From assembly GCA_963781285.1 (NCBI GenBank), contig CAWAFI010000016.1:185897-249896 (forward strand): 64,000 nucleotides of DNA, written 5' to 3'. This DNA comes from CAIWHR01 sp963781285 (GTDB taxonomy: Bacteria > Pseudomonadota > Gammaproteobacteria > Burkholderiales > Casimicrobiaceae). Below, piece after piece: positions 28,883 to 37,815 of the stretch. Both the position numbers and the translations under genes were made by a program. Each line of letters starts with the position of its first letter. Position 1 is the first letter of the stretch. The notes beneath the pieces are model-generated. The model saw only the letters and a program-made list of their open reading frames with translations, was not told the DNA's origin and did not search any database.

Positions 28883-29176
28883 CTATGACAGCTTGGCCAG
28901 AATTCCATTCATCTCTTCCCTGGAGAATGCTCGCAAGGTTTCGGTCCGGACGTTACCGCCGGCACCGATGGCCAACCCGAATGCGGTCATCGACGCATCG
29001 TCAGGTGCTTCGAATATTGCAACGACATCGTAGCTTCCGAGTGTCCAGAAGAATTCCTTCGCGGTGACTCCGAATTTCTTTGCCAGCTCCTTTACGGCGT
29101 CAGCTCGCTTTGCGGTGTCTTTGACATTGCGAATCCCTTGGTCCGTGAAGTTCGTCAGCGAAATGTAAGTTGCCAT
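28883..29176 (-). CDS. GYD domain protein
   Basis: The 97-residue protein begins MATYISLTNFTDQGIRNVKDT and contains LGSYDVVAIFEAPDD, the pattern of GYD-domain proteins (small ferredoxin-like dimers, role unknown). ATG 29176 has GGAGA upstream. Confidence 0.8.
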   Translation of the reverse strand: MATYISLTNFTDQGIRNVKDTAKRADAVKELAKKFGVTAKEFFWTLGSYDVVAIFEAPDDASMTAFGLAIGAGGNVRTETLRAFSREEMNGILAKLS

Positions 29177-29369
29177 GATTATTCTCCTAACGGCGTTTGA
29201 GGCCCGCGAAACGACTGTCGATGACGGCACGGCCTCGAAATGTGCCGCCCCCGGTGCCGGACATCACGCGCCGCTGTACGCGGTCGCCTGTATGCCCTTG
29301 TTGGATAGTCCCCATTCCTGCCAATAACACGTTGCCGCCTCGAGGTTTCATGCTGACCGCGCAGCCCCG

Positions 29370-29642
29370 CTACGCGCGCCCGCGCCACTCGTGGATTGGC
29401 GGCACGCCACCAAGATACACGACAACGGCAACGGCGATGACGACGGCGACAAGACCGACGCTCGCCAGAAGCAGCCATGAGATGGAAAGGCGCCGCTGTT
29501 CGGGGTGACCGTGGGCAAGGAGCAGAACCGGGGCGGGCGAGAAAAGGAAACATGCTACGGCCAAAGCCATGGCTCCGCGCGTTGCAAGGACGAGCGCAAC
29601 ACACGCCGCAGATATTGCCCAGAAGCGAAGGAATGGATGCAT
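29370..29642 (-). CDS. Hypothetical small membrane protein
   Basis: A 90-residue protein with three hydrophobic segments (VALVLATRGAMALAVACFLF and AVVVYLGG among them) separated by a basic loop (HPEQRRLS). No family recognised; no clear attC on either side. Confidence 0.6.
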   Translation of the reverse strand: MHPFLRFWAISAACVALVLATRGAMALAVACFLFSPAPVLLLAHGHPEQRRLSISWLLLASVGLVAVVIAVAVVVYLGGVPPIHEWRGRA

Positions 29643-29777
29643 GTCACGCCTGCCGGAAAAGTTAATCTATCGACCCCACGGACACATTCGGGGATCCGTC
29701 CTGAACGGATTGCTTGTCAAACCGGATAGCCCGGAACGTTAGTCGTTGCCGACCTGCCATGGTTCGCCATTCTCCAC

Positions 29778-30044
29778 CTAACGCGCGGCGTCCTCGGGGC
29801 TCGCCAAATAGGCTCGAGCAATGGCCACAAAAGCGACGAGTGCCCACACCCCTTCCAGCAGGACAAATGGCATGAACCGAATGAGATATGACGAATAGCA
29901 GGCCAATGATGCGCCTACGAGATTGAGCGCCATATAAGGGCGGCCGTCTGAGCGCATGAGCCCAAGCAGATTGAGGAGGAACGCGATCAAGAGCAAGGCC
30001 ACACCGACAAAGCCAATGGCGGTTGCAAGAGTGTCATGAGCCAT
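29778..30044 (-). CDS. CBU_0592-like membrane protein
   Basis: An 88-residue protein with three hydrophobic helices: GFVGVALLLIAFLLNLLG, YMALNLVGASLACYSSY and LLEGVWALVAFVA. This order (helix, NLxG helix, VWxL helix) resembles the CBU_0592 family of unknown function. ATG 30044 starts the compact form; the open frame upstream is not convincing. Confidence 0.7.
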   Translation of the reverse strand: MAHDTLATAIGFVGVALLLIAFLLNLLGLMRSDGRPYMALNLVGASLACYSSYLIRFMPFVLLEGVWALVAFVAIARAYLASPEDAAR

Positions 30045-30173
30045 GTGTTGAAAGGTGACAACGCCAGTGAAAGGGGCCCGGCACCGACCTCGGCCATGGG
30101 CTGGAGAACGAGTTCGACACCCTCGGTCCCCGAGGAGACATCCTGATCCAAACGGCAAGACTCGGCGCGGTTC

Positions 30174-30926
30174 TCATACTGTCAGTATCCCGCGGCGTGG
30201 AAGTGACGTGCCAAGCGTCTCGGTACTGAGCGGGGCCCCGGCGTCCCGAAGCGCCACCCGGTGGTTCGCAATGGGGGTCCGAAGAAGCAGATCCTCGAAC
30301 GGTTGCAGCTTTACGAAGCTTGCATGGTTCAGCACGTGCGAGACGAACGCGGCTGTCGTCGGCCAGCGCTTGGTGTCGATCGAGAATCGTGCGAAAGATG
30401 CATTGCGGAAGAACGAAGCGAGCGCAATGTCTGCTACCGAGATCGCTCCGAAAATAAACCCGACCGGCGGAAGCTCATGCTCGAGGTAGTCGAGTACCTG
30501 CGGGATCTCTTCCTCGCGCGCCTTGCGCAGTACGTGGTCGTCCGGCGCTTCTTCCCAGACGAATCGTCGGATCACGACTTGGTTGAAGAGATGCCAGATG
30601 AACACTTCGCCCAGGCGAGTGTCGGCGAACTCTTCTAGCCACCTTGCGCGGGCCCGAAGGCGCGGGCCCGTGGGAAACAAAGGCGGTTCGGGATATCGTT
30701 CATCGAGGTACTCGCAGATCACCGAGGAATCCGCCAAGGTCAGTGCATCGTCGACGAGGACCGGGACGCGCCTAACGGGACTGAGTCGCGCGAATTCGTC
30801 ATTGCCATAGAACGGAACAATGGGATCGATCTGGTAGGCCACGCCTTTGATGTCAAGGCAGACCAGCACCTTCCGCACATAGGGTGACAAATACGAACCG
30901 ATGACCTTGGTTGAGAGTTGCGTCAT
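30174..30926 (-). CDS. Glutathione S-transferase family protein
   Basis: The protein (250 residues from ATG 30926) has an N-terminal thioredoxin-like GST domain: YLSPYVRKVLVCLDIKG, RRVPVLVDD (cis-Pro) and LADSSVICEYLDERYP (glutathione-binding Ser). A helical C-terminal domain follows, with SVADIALASF. A start at 30977 is also open. It probably conjugates or reduces electrophiles. Confidence 0.85.
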   Translation of the reverse strand: MTQLSTKVIGSYLSPYVRKVLVCLDIKGVAYQIDPIVPFYGNDEFARLSPVRRVPVLVDDALTLADSSVICEYLDERYPEPPLFPTGPRLRARARWLEEFADTRLGEVFIWHLFNQVVIRRFVWEEAPDDHVLRKAREEEIPQVLDYLEHELPPVGFIFGAISVADIALASFFRNASFARFSIDTKRWPTTAAFVSHVLNHASFVKLQPFEDLLLRTPIANHRVALRDAGAPLSTETLGTSLPRRGILTV

Positions 30927-31072
30927 GCCTCTCTCGCGCAGTTTGCCCGGCGCCGCTGATTGACCCGCAATCCGCATTCCCTCGTTCCAATTGACATGGC
31001 GAAAATCGAACCGTAATCCAAACCGACCCGGCAGCGCAATATCATTTGGCTCCGTCAGGGTCTCGGCAGACC

Positions 31073-31480
31073 CTACGGCTTGACGAGCTGCTGCCGTCCA
31101 TCCTTGTTCGTCAGTTGCAAGGAGCTTTCCGTGCCGCCCGCCTGCAACAGAACCTGGGTCGTGTCGGATTCGCCCACGAACGAAAGCCCCGTGCCTTGCT
31201 CTGACGCTGCAATTTTCACCGCCGGTCGTCCGTTCGGGTCAATCAACCTGAGGATTACGGTTTCGGGGTAGGTCTTGCCGGTCTGCTTGGACATTTCCGC
31301 TGGCTGGACCTTGATGCTGGCGCGAACTCGCCCCTGATCGTCGACGATCTCGAGCGCGCGACCTCGCACGACCGGCGCCGCGGTATTCGCCAGGGCTGAC
31401 CCGATGTGCGGCAGCAGCAACAGGATCAGGAGTCCAAGATTCGCAACGGTGAGAACGATTAGCAGGCGCGGAATTTTCAT
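31073..31480 (-). CDS. Hypothetical exported or anchored protein
   Basis: From ATG 31480 the 135-residue protein starts MKIPRLLIVLTVANLGLLIL, an N-terminal membrane segment or signal. The rest is beta-rich with repeated short turns (EIVDDQGRVRASIKV, RLIDPNGRPAVKI). No family is recognised. Confidence 0.65.
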   Translation of the reverse strand: MKIPRLLIVLTVANLGLLILLLLPHIGSALANTAAPVVRGRALEIVDDQGRVRASIKVQPAEMSKQTGKTYPETVILRLIDPNGRPAVKIAASEQGTGLSFVGESDTTQVLLQAGGTESSLQLTNKDGRQQLVKP

Positions 31481-31580
31481 GGGACATCCTCTCAAGCGCA
31501 TCTCTTGCTAGTGCGGCGCGTAGCCCTGCAACTTCGCCACAATCCGGGAATTCCGGATCGATGAGTCAAGCGGCAATGCA

Positions 31581-31850
31581 TCACCTTGAAAACCGGAGCG
31601 CCGCGCGCTCACGCGCCTTGGCAGATTCGTCTGCCCGATTCCTCGGTGGTGCGTTGGTCTCGAGGGCGCCAAGCAAGTTGCGGGAGGCCGCCGCCACCGC
31701 TTCAATGGCAGCATGAAAGGCCACTTCGTTTGCCCGCGATGGCTTATTGAAGCCGCTGACCTTTCGGACGAATTGCAGTGCGGCTGCATGGATCTCCTCT
31801 TCCGTCACCGGTGGGTCGAAATTGAAGAGGATCCTGATGTTTCTACACAT
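31581..31850 (-). CDS. DUF2277 family protein
   Basis: The 89-residue protein begins MCRNIRILFNFDPPVTEEEI and has AALQFVRKVSGFNKPS, the hallmark of DUF2277 (short, sequence well conserved, function unknown). The C-terminal tail is longer and basic. ATG 31850 chosen by family start. Confidence 0.85.
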   Translation of the reverse strand: MCRNIRILFNFDPPVTEEEIHAAALQFVRKVSGFNKPSRANEVAFHAAIEAVAAASRNLLGALETNAPPRNRADESAKARERAALRFSR

Positions 31851-31875
31851 ACGCGTTTCCTCGATATGTTTGGGC

Positions 31876-32051
31876 CGCCTGGCGATGCAAGGTAACCGGG
31901 GACGCCAGGCCGCGCGATGCGTCGCCCGCTCGGCGGCCGCGTTGACCCCGGGGCGAGGCGCGATCACAGCCGGCCGATGCCGGCCTGCACCAGGCTGCGT
32001 GCAAGTCCAAATTCAGCGTGCTAGTAGGTCTGTGTTGCGGGTGGGTTAGGC
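31876..32051 (-). repeat. attC site (degenerate, long)
   Basis: The left half (CGCCTGG...CAAGGTAACCGGGGACGCC) and GCGTTGACC match the array core; the right box GTTAGGC is at 32045-32051, further away than usual. It may be two remnants fused. The TAA stop of the GNAT gene lies in the right box. Confidence 0.5.
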
Positions 32052-32480
32052 TTCATTCGGCGCGATTGTACGAACCATGAGGTACTTCACGATACCGGCG
32101 GGAAAGCCTCGAAGGTCGGCAACAGATCTGTAACCGAGCGATTGATACAGCTCCGGCGCCTGGAAACTGAAAGTCGTGAGGTAAAGCGTTCGACATCCAC
32201 GGGCTTTTGCGCTGGCTTCGAACAGTGCGACCAAGTGCGTACCAATCCCGTGGCGACGATGCTCCGGAGCAACCCAGAGTTGCTGCAGCTCCGCGCACTC
32301 ACCCCACGTTCGGCCAACCGCGCCGCCCACGACGTCACCCGACGGCACGCGAGCAACGCACGTTATCGGGCGAACTTCGTTCAACGGCGCGCCCGCAATA
32401 TTCGATGCCTCGAGACCGGCGTCGATAACGGCGGTCTCGGAAGCGGGACTCGTGTCGAAAGTCTCAAAGGCAATTTGCAC
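32046..32480 (-). CDS. GNAT family N-acetyltransferase
   Basis: The 144-residue protein has the acetyl-CoA loop LWVAPEHRRHGIGTHLVALFEASAKARG and the C-terminal ELYQSLGYRSV, typical of GNAT enzymes. Its stop codon is inside the attC box. The acceptor is unknown. Confidence 0.85.
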   Translation of the reverse strand: MQIAFETFDTSPASETAVIDAGLEASNIAGAPLNEVRPITCVARVPSGDVVGGAVGRTWGECAELQQLWVAPEHRRHGIGTHLVALFEASAKARGCRTLYLTTFSFQAPELYQSLGYRSVADLRGFPAGIVKYLMVRTIAPNEA

Positions 32481-32511
32481 GATCGCCGGCTCGATTGAGG
32501 CGCAACTGAAC

Positions 32512-32640
32512 TAGGGCCTGTTCACGCTATGTCCGCAAGTGCGAACGGATGGCATGGGGCGCCAATCAGAGGCGCTCCACGAAGCTAAGACCGAGTGTCT
32601 TGGCGAGGAGAGCAACGCAGAGTGGCGCCCCAGCGGCGCC
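32512..32640. repeat. MITE-like repeat B, copy 2
   Basis: Starts TAGGGCCTGTTCACGCTATG and matches the reverse complement of 18657-18795 through GTCTTGGCGAGGAGAGCAACG (to about 32620). Beyond that it diverges; a clear second inverted end is missing, so the boundary is approximate. It sits inside the cassette array between the GNAT gene and the heme-binding-like gene. Confidence 0.55.
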
Positions 32641-32751
32641 CGTTCCCTTCGGGTTGCGCGAAAAGGGCCGTTCGTCAGACTTCGTTGCAAAGCGCTCGCC
32701 AGGCAGCCGGCCCGATACCTTCGTTTTGCGAGGTCAGCTTGTATTGCGGCA

Positions 32752-33232
32752 CTACTTGATTACATCGGCGCCGGCCTTGGCGACAACGCCGTCCTGGTCG
32801 GAATTGACCCCTGAGACACCGATACCGCCGACGATCTTGCCGTCCATCGTCAGCGTCAGCCCGCCCTCGACCGGAGACGCTCCCCGCAGCCCAAGTACCC
32901 TCGTTCCGGCGCCGGCACCGGCGACCGCATCCTGGAACACCTTGGTCGAGCGACGGAACATGGCAGCCGAGACGGCCTTGTCGATCGCGACCTGGACGCT
33001 CGCCGGTCTGTGTATTGTCCATGCGCTCGTACGCCACGAGCATGCCCGCGTTGTCGACAATTGCGATCGCGACCGGCCAGCCGTTCTTGCGCGCCTCCAC
33101 CTGACCCGCGGCAATGGCCTTTTTCGCCTGTTCGAGGTTGATGCTCACACCGTACTGCGGCACCTGCGCGGCCGCGCCGAAGGTTGCCCCTGTGAACAGC
33201 ATCGCAAGCAACACGGTAGTAAGGTTCTTCAT
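32752..33232 (-). CDS. GlcG/HbpS-like heme-binding family protein, frameshifted
   Basis: From ATG 33232 a signal peptide (MKNLTTVLLAMLF...GAAAQ) leads into the GlcG/HbpS domain: INLEQAKKAIAAGQVEA, PVAIAIVDNAGMLVAYERMDN. The second part (VAIDKAVSAAMFRRSTK, GGLTLTMDGKIVGGIGVSG, NSDQDGVVAKAGADVI) is one frame away: one surplus base near 33015 separates them. The combined length of about 159 residues is normal. Confidence 0.75.
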
Positions 33233-33471
33233 GTTCTCCTCCAATTGACCAGGGAAAGCCCCAGGGGCGAACAGCGTACCCGTTTCAGGAATTCCGGCCT
33301 AGCCCTTGAGTAACGCGCCGCCGCCGGCCCCGGGCAAGGCGCCCGGCCTCGTGAAGCACCGCGCGGGCGACACCGCTGCGCCTGGCCCCGACGACGCGAG
33401 CCGACCGACGCCGGGCCGAACGCGAGGCGCCGCCGAGAGGTGTCCGGGTTGGACGATGGGTCAGGTCCGGC

Positions 33472-34047
33472 TCAAGTCGCTTGACCATCAGGAGCGCATC
33501 CCCGGTGTAGCGGATTGAAGGGGTGCGGCACGACGGGATGTCGACGTTTCTCGACGTACCCGGCGCGTTGGTACAGCCGTTTGGCCCCGACGTTCTGCTC
33601 AAAGACAATGAGGCTCAGTTTCTGGAAGCCCACGTTACGGCAAGCCTCTCGGCCTCGGCCATTAGACGACTCCCGATTTCTCGCCGCCTGTGCTCGGGAT
33701 CCACGGCCATCCCGCATATATAGTAGCTTTGGTCTTCCTCGAGTTCGCTGTAGGGCACCAGGACGGGGTCCTTCTCCTCGTACTCCGTCGTCCACCTCCA
33801 TTGGGAATGCAACGAGCATTCCTACGATTGAGCTTTGCAGCTCGACGATCTTGCAGTTCTCGTAGCTGAAGGTGGTGCCTTCACGCTCGTATCTTCTGCG
33901 GCCTACATCCAGGACGTCCTCTCCGGGCTGGGCAAGCTTTGTCCAGATGTAATCGGCGACACCGCCAGACGAGATCCTGTAGAGCTCTGCGATCCTCCGG
34001 CAGTCGCTCTTGCGTGCAGCTCGAATCGTGTATTGCGTTTCCCGCAT
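33472..34047 (-). pseudogene. GNAT acetyltransferase with two compensating frameshifts
   Basis: The start (MRETQYTIRAARKSDCRRIAE) and the end (NVGFQKLSLIVFEQNVGAKRLYQRAGYVEKRR) are in one frame, but the acetyl-CoA loop (YYICGMAVDPEHRRREIGSRLM) is in another. Shifts lie near 33795 (one surplus base) and 33625 (one missing). All GNAT parts are otherwise present, so either two sequencing errors or a decayed cassette. Confidence 0.65.
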
Positions 34048-34079
34048 TTGAGCAAACGCGCAGTGCTTCTCAGTGTCGG

Positions 34080-34433
34080 TTAGGTTGCCTCACCATTCTC
34101 GGGGCCATAGAACATCACCCAGACCCCGAAGTCATCGGTGAATTCCTCGAATCGGTGGGGTGTGCTTGCCGCGGCAAAAAGCAGGTCGCCAGGCCCGAAC
34201 GGCAGCCTTGACATTCCGTTGAAAAAGACGCCCCGGCCATGAGCCACGACATAAAGCTCGTCTCGGCTATGCGGCGTCTGTGGGTCGTCGCCGCGCGGCG
34301 CGTAGTATTTCACCAGCAAGGTTCCATGCCGAAAGAGTGGGACCGAGCGCACCGAATCGCCATTCTGAATTCGCGCGGCAGCGTTGGAAGCCGAAAGGTG
34401 CGCAGTATTCCCGGTAGGGATTTCGCTCGTCAT
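34080..34433 (-). CDS. Cupin domain protein
   Basis: A 117-residue single-domain cupin: HGTLLVKYYAPRGDDPQTPHSRDELYVVAHG holds the first metal-binding motif (H..E) and PGDLLFAAASTPHRFEEF the second. The stop TAA lies in an isolated attC-type box (GTTAGGT, 34079-34085). Confidence 0.8.
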   Translation of the reverse strand: MTSEIPTGNTAHLSASNAAARIQNGDSVRSVPLFRHGTLLVKYYAPRGDDPQTPHSRDELYVVAHGRGVFFNGMSRLPFGPGDLLFAAASTPHRFEEFTDDFGVWVMFYGPENGEAT

Positions 34434-34684
34434 CGAATACCTTGCCTCCGCTTTTGTGGTTTGTGGACTAAAGTCGCCAACGGTCCCGCGTGGCTCCTGC
34501 GTGGGGCGGGCAATGATTGGTCAGCCATGACGTTCCAGTTAGCGACCATCGGGTGACCAGACACGCGCGACCGACTCATAAGCTGCAGGTGGTTCCTCTT
34601 CGAGAGTAATCGCGCGATACAGGAACACCATTCATCGAGGCGAACGCGAGGCGCCGTCGGTCAACGCCAGTGCCGACCAAGAGG

Positions 34685-34963
34685 TTAGGTCCCGACATAT
34701 CCAACCCCTCGCGCCATAAGTGCCGCACACAGGAGCAGCAGGACGACTCCGATCAACTCCCAATGAATGATGGTTCGCAGGACACGTAACTTCGCGGGCT
34801 CGACGGTTGGCGCCAGCCCCTGTTGGATGGACTTTCGCCAGGAAGCGAATACCCTGGTCGGATAAATCGATAACAGCCCCTTGACCAGGACAAACTCGAC
34901 GGTCAAGGCGGCAACAAGGGCGAATGCCGCGACGTGGTGCAGGAAGGCGAAGTTTGAGGTCAT
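34685..34963 (-). CDS. DUF2214-like membrane protein with internal deletion
   Basis: The 92-residue protein begins like DUF2214 (AFLHHVAAFALVAALTVEFVL) and ends like it (LLSIYPTRVFASW..., LLLCAALMARGVGY). The central part of the family, about 50-60 residues with two helices, is missing: VEFVLVKG joins directly to LLSIYPT in frame. Two or three membrane segments remain. Stop codon TAA is in a GTTAGGT box at 34684-34690. Confidence 0.7.
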   Translation of the reverse strand: MTSNFAFLHHVAAFALVAALTVEFVLVKGLLSIYPTRVFASWRKSIQQGLAPTVEPAKLRVLRTIIHWELIGVVLLLLCAALMARGVGYVGT

Positions 34964-34985
34964 GGCGACGGCGCCGGGCATCTTG

Positions 34986-35789
34986 CTATATTGGCACCCG
35001 GCTGCGTACGCCCCATGCGCGCGCCACAAGCGCAATGGAACCATCGGACTCGGTAGAAAGGCGCTCGCGGAGGCGCTCACGCAAACGCAATCGCGCCTCT
35101 TCATCGAGCGACATTGCATAGGATGGCGCCGGCCCTTGCCCGCCGAGGAAAGGGTCCCAATAGTCGTTGAAGTCACGAAATCGGGTTTGAACTTCGATCG
35201 GCGAAACTTCGATATCGATCAGACCAGCCGTTGCTAGTGCTTCAGCGAGCATGGCGGGTTGGCAAATTGGAAAACGCACGCGCTCATCAACGCCGCGTGC
35301 ATGTGGGTCCAGTTCGACAACCACGTCCCAAAAGGTGCGTATCAGCTGCATCCTCCCGGCGTAGTCCCAGACATACGCGGCGATTGTCGCCCCGGGACTT
35401 GCGACCCGCTTCATTTCGATCAGTCCCAACACGGGGTTTGACACGAAATTGAGCACGAGACCGGAGACCACGACGTCGAGTGAGGAAGCCGGAAGTGGAA
35501 TGTGCAACGCGTCGGCAAGGTGAAACGTCGCGAAGCCTCGCAGCCGCTCGCGGGCCTTGGCCAGAAAGCCTTCCGACGGCTCAATCCCAACCAACTCGGC
35601 CGGCCGGCACTTCTCCAGGATTGTCGCGGTGAGCGAGCCGGTACCGCATCCAACATCGAGCCAGCGCAGCCCTTGGGGCAGCTTTAGCCAAGCGAGGAAT
35701 TCACCGGCGAGAAGGCGGCTCCAGCGGCCCATGTACAGATCATAAGGACTGCCCTCGTTCCACGAGTCACTTGGCAAGTCGCCGGCCAT
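34986..35789 (-). CDS. SAM-dependent methyltransferase
   Basis: The 267-residue class I methyltransferase has WLDVGCGTGSLTATIL, LVGIEPSEGFLAKARERL and LVLNFVSNP. ATG 35789 (MAGDLPSDSW) is the best start; the frame is open further upstream only because it overlaps the next cassette. It resembles small-molecule methyltransferases; the substrate is unknown. Confidence 0.85.
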   Translation of the reverse strand: MAGDLPSDSWNEGSPYDLYMGRWSRLLAGEFLAWLKLPQGLRWLDVGCGTGSLTATILEKCRPAELVGIEPSEGFLAKARERLRGFATFHLADALHIPLPASSLDVVVSGLVLNFVSNPVLGLIEMKRVASPGATIAAYVWDYAGRMQLIRTFWDVVVELDPHARGVDERVRFPICQPAMLAEALATAGLIDIEVSPIEVQTRFRDFNDYWDPFLGGQGPAPSYAMSLDEEARLRLRERLRERLSTESDGSIALVARAWGVRSRVPI

Positions 35790-35844
35790 GGAGTCACGTC
35801 GGTATATTGTTGGCCGCCGCAGTGCGTCCGTATCAGCCGTCGGG

Positions 35845-36369
35845 TTAGCTTCGCCGCGCTTCCACAGGAGCCTGTCGCGCGGCAATCCTGGCAAGCAGCG
35901 CCTCGCGACGCGCCAAGCTTTCGGGCGGCCAATATTCGTTTCGATCATAGTATTTGGCGACGGCTGGCATGTTGGGTGGCAGAACGACCCACGGCTGTTT
36001 GGACTCTGTAAAGATATGTATGTCGGGTGGCAGGCGGTCCGGTTCGTCAAGCGTGCCGACCCTGACGAAGTGCACGTATGGCCCGGCGCCCGAGTAGTTG
36101 CTCCAAACCGCGATTCGACATTTGGGACAACGCGCGATCTTTTGGCCCTTGCCACTCTCGGAGGGGGTATCAACGACCTCGGGCTCGCCCGTGAGCAGAG
36201 CGACACGATCGGCCTCGATCATCGCGTTTAAAGCGAATGACGCGCCGGTCTCCCGCTGACACCAGCGGCAGTGGCAGCAGTGAACGAAGAGCGGCCGACT
36301 TTCCAACCTGTACCGGATGGTTCGGCAGTCGCAGCCGCCATAGAGAGGGTAGACCTCGGGTGGGGACAC
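35845..36369 (-). CDS. GFA/CENP-V-like zinc protein
   Basis: The protein has the zinc-binding pattern of the GFA (glutathione-dependent formaldehyde-activating-like) family: GGCDCRTIRY, CCHCRWCQRETG and CPKCRIAVWS. About 174 residues from GTG 36369; an alternative TTG start at 36450 would overlap the attC. The stop TAA lies in the attC-type box GTTAGCT (35844-35850). Confidence 0.8.
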   Translation of the reverse strand: MSPPEVYPLYGGCDCRTIRYRLESRPLFVHCCHCRWCQRETGASFALNAMIEADRVALLTGEPEVVDTPSESGKGQKIARCPKCRIAVWSNYSGAGPYVHFVRVGTLDEPDRLPPDIHIFTESKQPWVVLPPNMPAVAKYYDRNEYWPPESLARREALLARIAARQAPVEARRS

Positions 36370-36444
36370 GGTAGTTGCTCCAAACGCGAAACTAGCCAAC
36401 CTTGGAAACCGGCGCTCCGGTGATGGCGCGACATCGTTAGTGCG

Positions 36445-36528
36445 GCCCAACGGACCAGGCGACCCGGCGACGCCTAGCGGACGCGACGCGCGACCGGCGG
36501 GGCGTCCGCGCCCAATCGGCGAGCGGTG
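36445..36528 (-). repeat. attC site (degenerate)
   Basis: GCCCAAC GGACCAGGCGACCCGGCGAC, GC-rich loop, GGGGCGTCCGCGCCCAATCGG, then a decayed right box (GCGGTGCTC). Confidence 0.65.
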
Positions 36529-36531
36529 CTC

Positions 36532-36795
36532 TTACGAATACTTCCACCAGATGAATGCCGCGAGGGCAGCCGGAATCGCGAAAATTGCCAGGAAGATCGG
36601 AAACTCCTCGGCAACCGAATAGCCAGCCCGGGCGACGCCGATCCACATATTGAGCAGTGCCGCGACGAGCCAGGCTGGTATGAACAATTTCGCCGCGGCT
36701 ACCATCGACTGAGCACCGCCACCAAACCGCCACCCGGTGAGCGCGAACAACCCGAGGAGCACCAGTCCGCCAACAATTATAACGACGGTGCGCAT
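36532..36795 (-). CDS. Hypothetical small membrane protein
   Basis: An 87-residue protein with three hydrophobic helices (VVIIVGGLVLLGLFALTGW, WLVAALLNMWIG, FLAIFAIPAALAAFIWW). GGAGG precedes ATG 36795. It fills one cassette between two attC sites. No family recognised. Confidence 0.7.
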   Translation of the reverse strand: MRTVVIIVGGLVLLGLFALTGWRFGGGAQSMVAAAKLFIPAWLVAALLNMWIGVARAGYSVAEEFPIFLAIFAIPAALAAFIWWKYS

Positions 36796-36825
36796 TCATC
36801 CTCCCCTATCGGGTAACTTTGGCCA

Positions 36826-36910
36826 GCCTGATGTACCAAGGTAACCGACGATCCGCGAGCGGGCGCGAAGCGCTGCCAGGGTTGCGTCCGTGTCAAACGA
36901 CGGGTTAGCC
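36826..36910 (-). repeat. attC site
   Basis: GCCTGATG TACCAAGGTAACCGACGATC, loop GGGCGCGAAGCGC, GCGTCCGTGTCAAACGACGG and right box GTTAGCC. The left box is altered; the rest matches the array core. Confidence 0.75.
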
Positions 36911-37375
36911 CGCATAGTTCGGCTCACAGCGAACCTCCGTTTTCACCGAGTTGGCAATGAAACATTCGGTGTGAGCCTTATGGTGCATCGACTCAATGTC
37001 AACTTTCGTTGGCAAGGGAGTCCCGACAAAGACAACCCGCGGACGAAGCGTGACCAGCGTCATCGCGAATTTGTCCAGATCATTCTTGGCAAGCACACCT
37101 TCGGCATCGTCGACGTAGCGATCGACACAGAATCCACGCTTCGCGGCGATGGAGAGAAACCAGAGCATGTGACAGCTTGATAGGGAAGCGACAAACGCTT
37201 CCTCCGGATCAACAGCACGTGACTGCGAATAGGGTAGTGGAACAGAATGCGGCGATGAAGAGCCCGGAACCTCGACACCGCCGTCAAACAGCCACGTATG
37301 GCCGCGGCTATATCGATTGTCGGTGAAGAGCTGTTCGCCGCGCTCCCATCGAATTGTGGCTGTATAGGTGGACAT
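36905..37375 (-). CDS. OsmC family protein
   Basis: The 156-residue protein begins MSTYTATIRWERGEQ and has DPEEAFVASLSSCHMLWFLSIAAKRG, the OsmC helix with a reactive Cys, and AHTECFIANSVKT with the second Cys. OsmC/Ohr proteins reduce organic peroxides. The stop TAA is in the attC box. Confidence 0.88.
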   Translation of the reverse strand: MSTYTATIRWERGEQLFTDNRYSRGHTWLFDGGVEVPGSSSPHSVPLPYSQSRAVDPEEAFVASLSSCHMLWFLSIAAKRGFCVDRYVDDAEGVLAKNDLDKFAMTLVTLRPRVVFVGTPLPTKVDIESMHHKAHTECFIANSVKTEVRCEPNYAG

Positions 37376-37391
37376 CCCGCCTTCGTGTGCT

Positions 37392-37476
37392 GCCTAAAGA
37401 ACCAAGCGAACCGGCGTTCCGCGGGTGGCGCGAAATGCCACCGGCAGGGCATCCGTGCTGACCATCGGGCCAAGCC
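37392..37476 (-). repeat. attC site
   Basis: GCCTAAA GAACCAAGCGAACCGGCG, loop, GGGCATCCGTGCTGACCATCGG, right end GCCAAGCC. Moderately diverged. Confidence 0.7.
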
Positions 37477-37523
37477 CCGAATACGTCATCGCGCGGATAG
37501 GCCCATTCTGTGGCGTTCGTTCG

Positions 37524-37715
37524 TCACGGTGATTGACGCGCTTCGCGCCACAGCATTACTGCAAGCGCTGCCGCGACCACGAAAGCGATCGCGCTCGACC
37601 AGATCGGAATGGTGAGTCCATTCACGGTCACCTGCCACCCGGAAACGAAGCGCAGCAGTTGCAGTAAGGCAACCAGCGCGAACACGACAGCGGCGATAGT
37701 GGTGAACGGTTTCAC
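37524..37715 (-). CDS. Hypothetical small membrane protein
   Basis: From GTG 37715 (GGAGG ribosome site 8 bases upstream) a 63-residue protein starts MKPFTTIAAVVFALVALLQL and has two hydrophobic helices separated by SGWQVTVNGLTIP. Resembles small integral membrane proteins often found near VOC and cupin cassettes; no family named. Confidence 0.65.
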   Translation of the reverse strand: MKPFTTIAAVVFALVALLQLLRFVSGWQVTVNGLTIPIWSSAIAFVVAAALAVMLWREARQSP

Positions 37716-37815
37716 GGACGGCCTCCACGTTGTGGATTGAGGCGTGATCTTGAGCACAAGATCTGGCGTCGTCTCCGGCCACCGAGGGATCAGGTGTCAC
37801 TTTTGATAGGAGCAC

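Noticed and set aside
30045..31072. Search for attC sites flanking the GST gene
   Set aside because: No pair of boxes or core was found between 29.2 and 31.8 kb; these genes are placed in the array by position and direction only.
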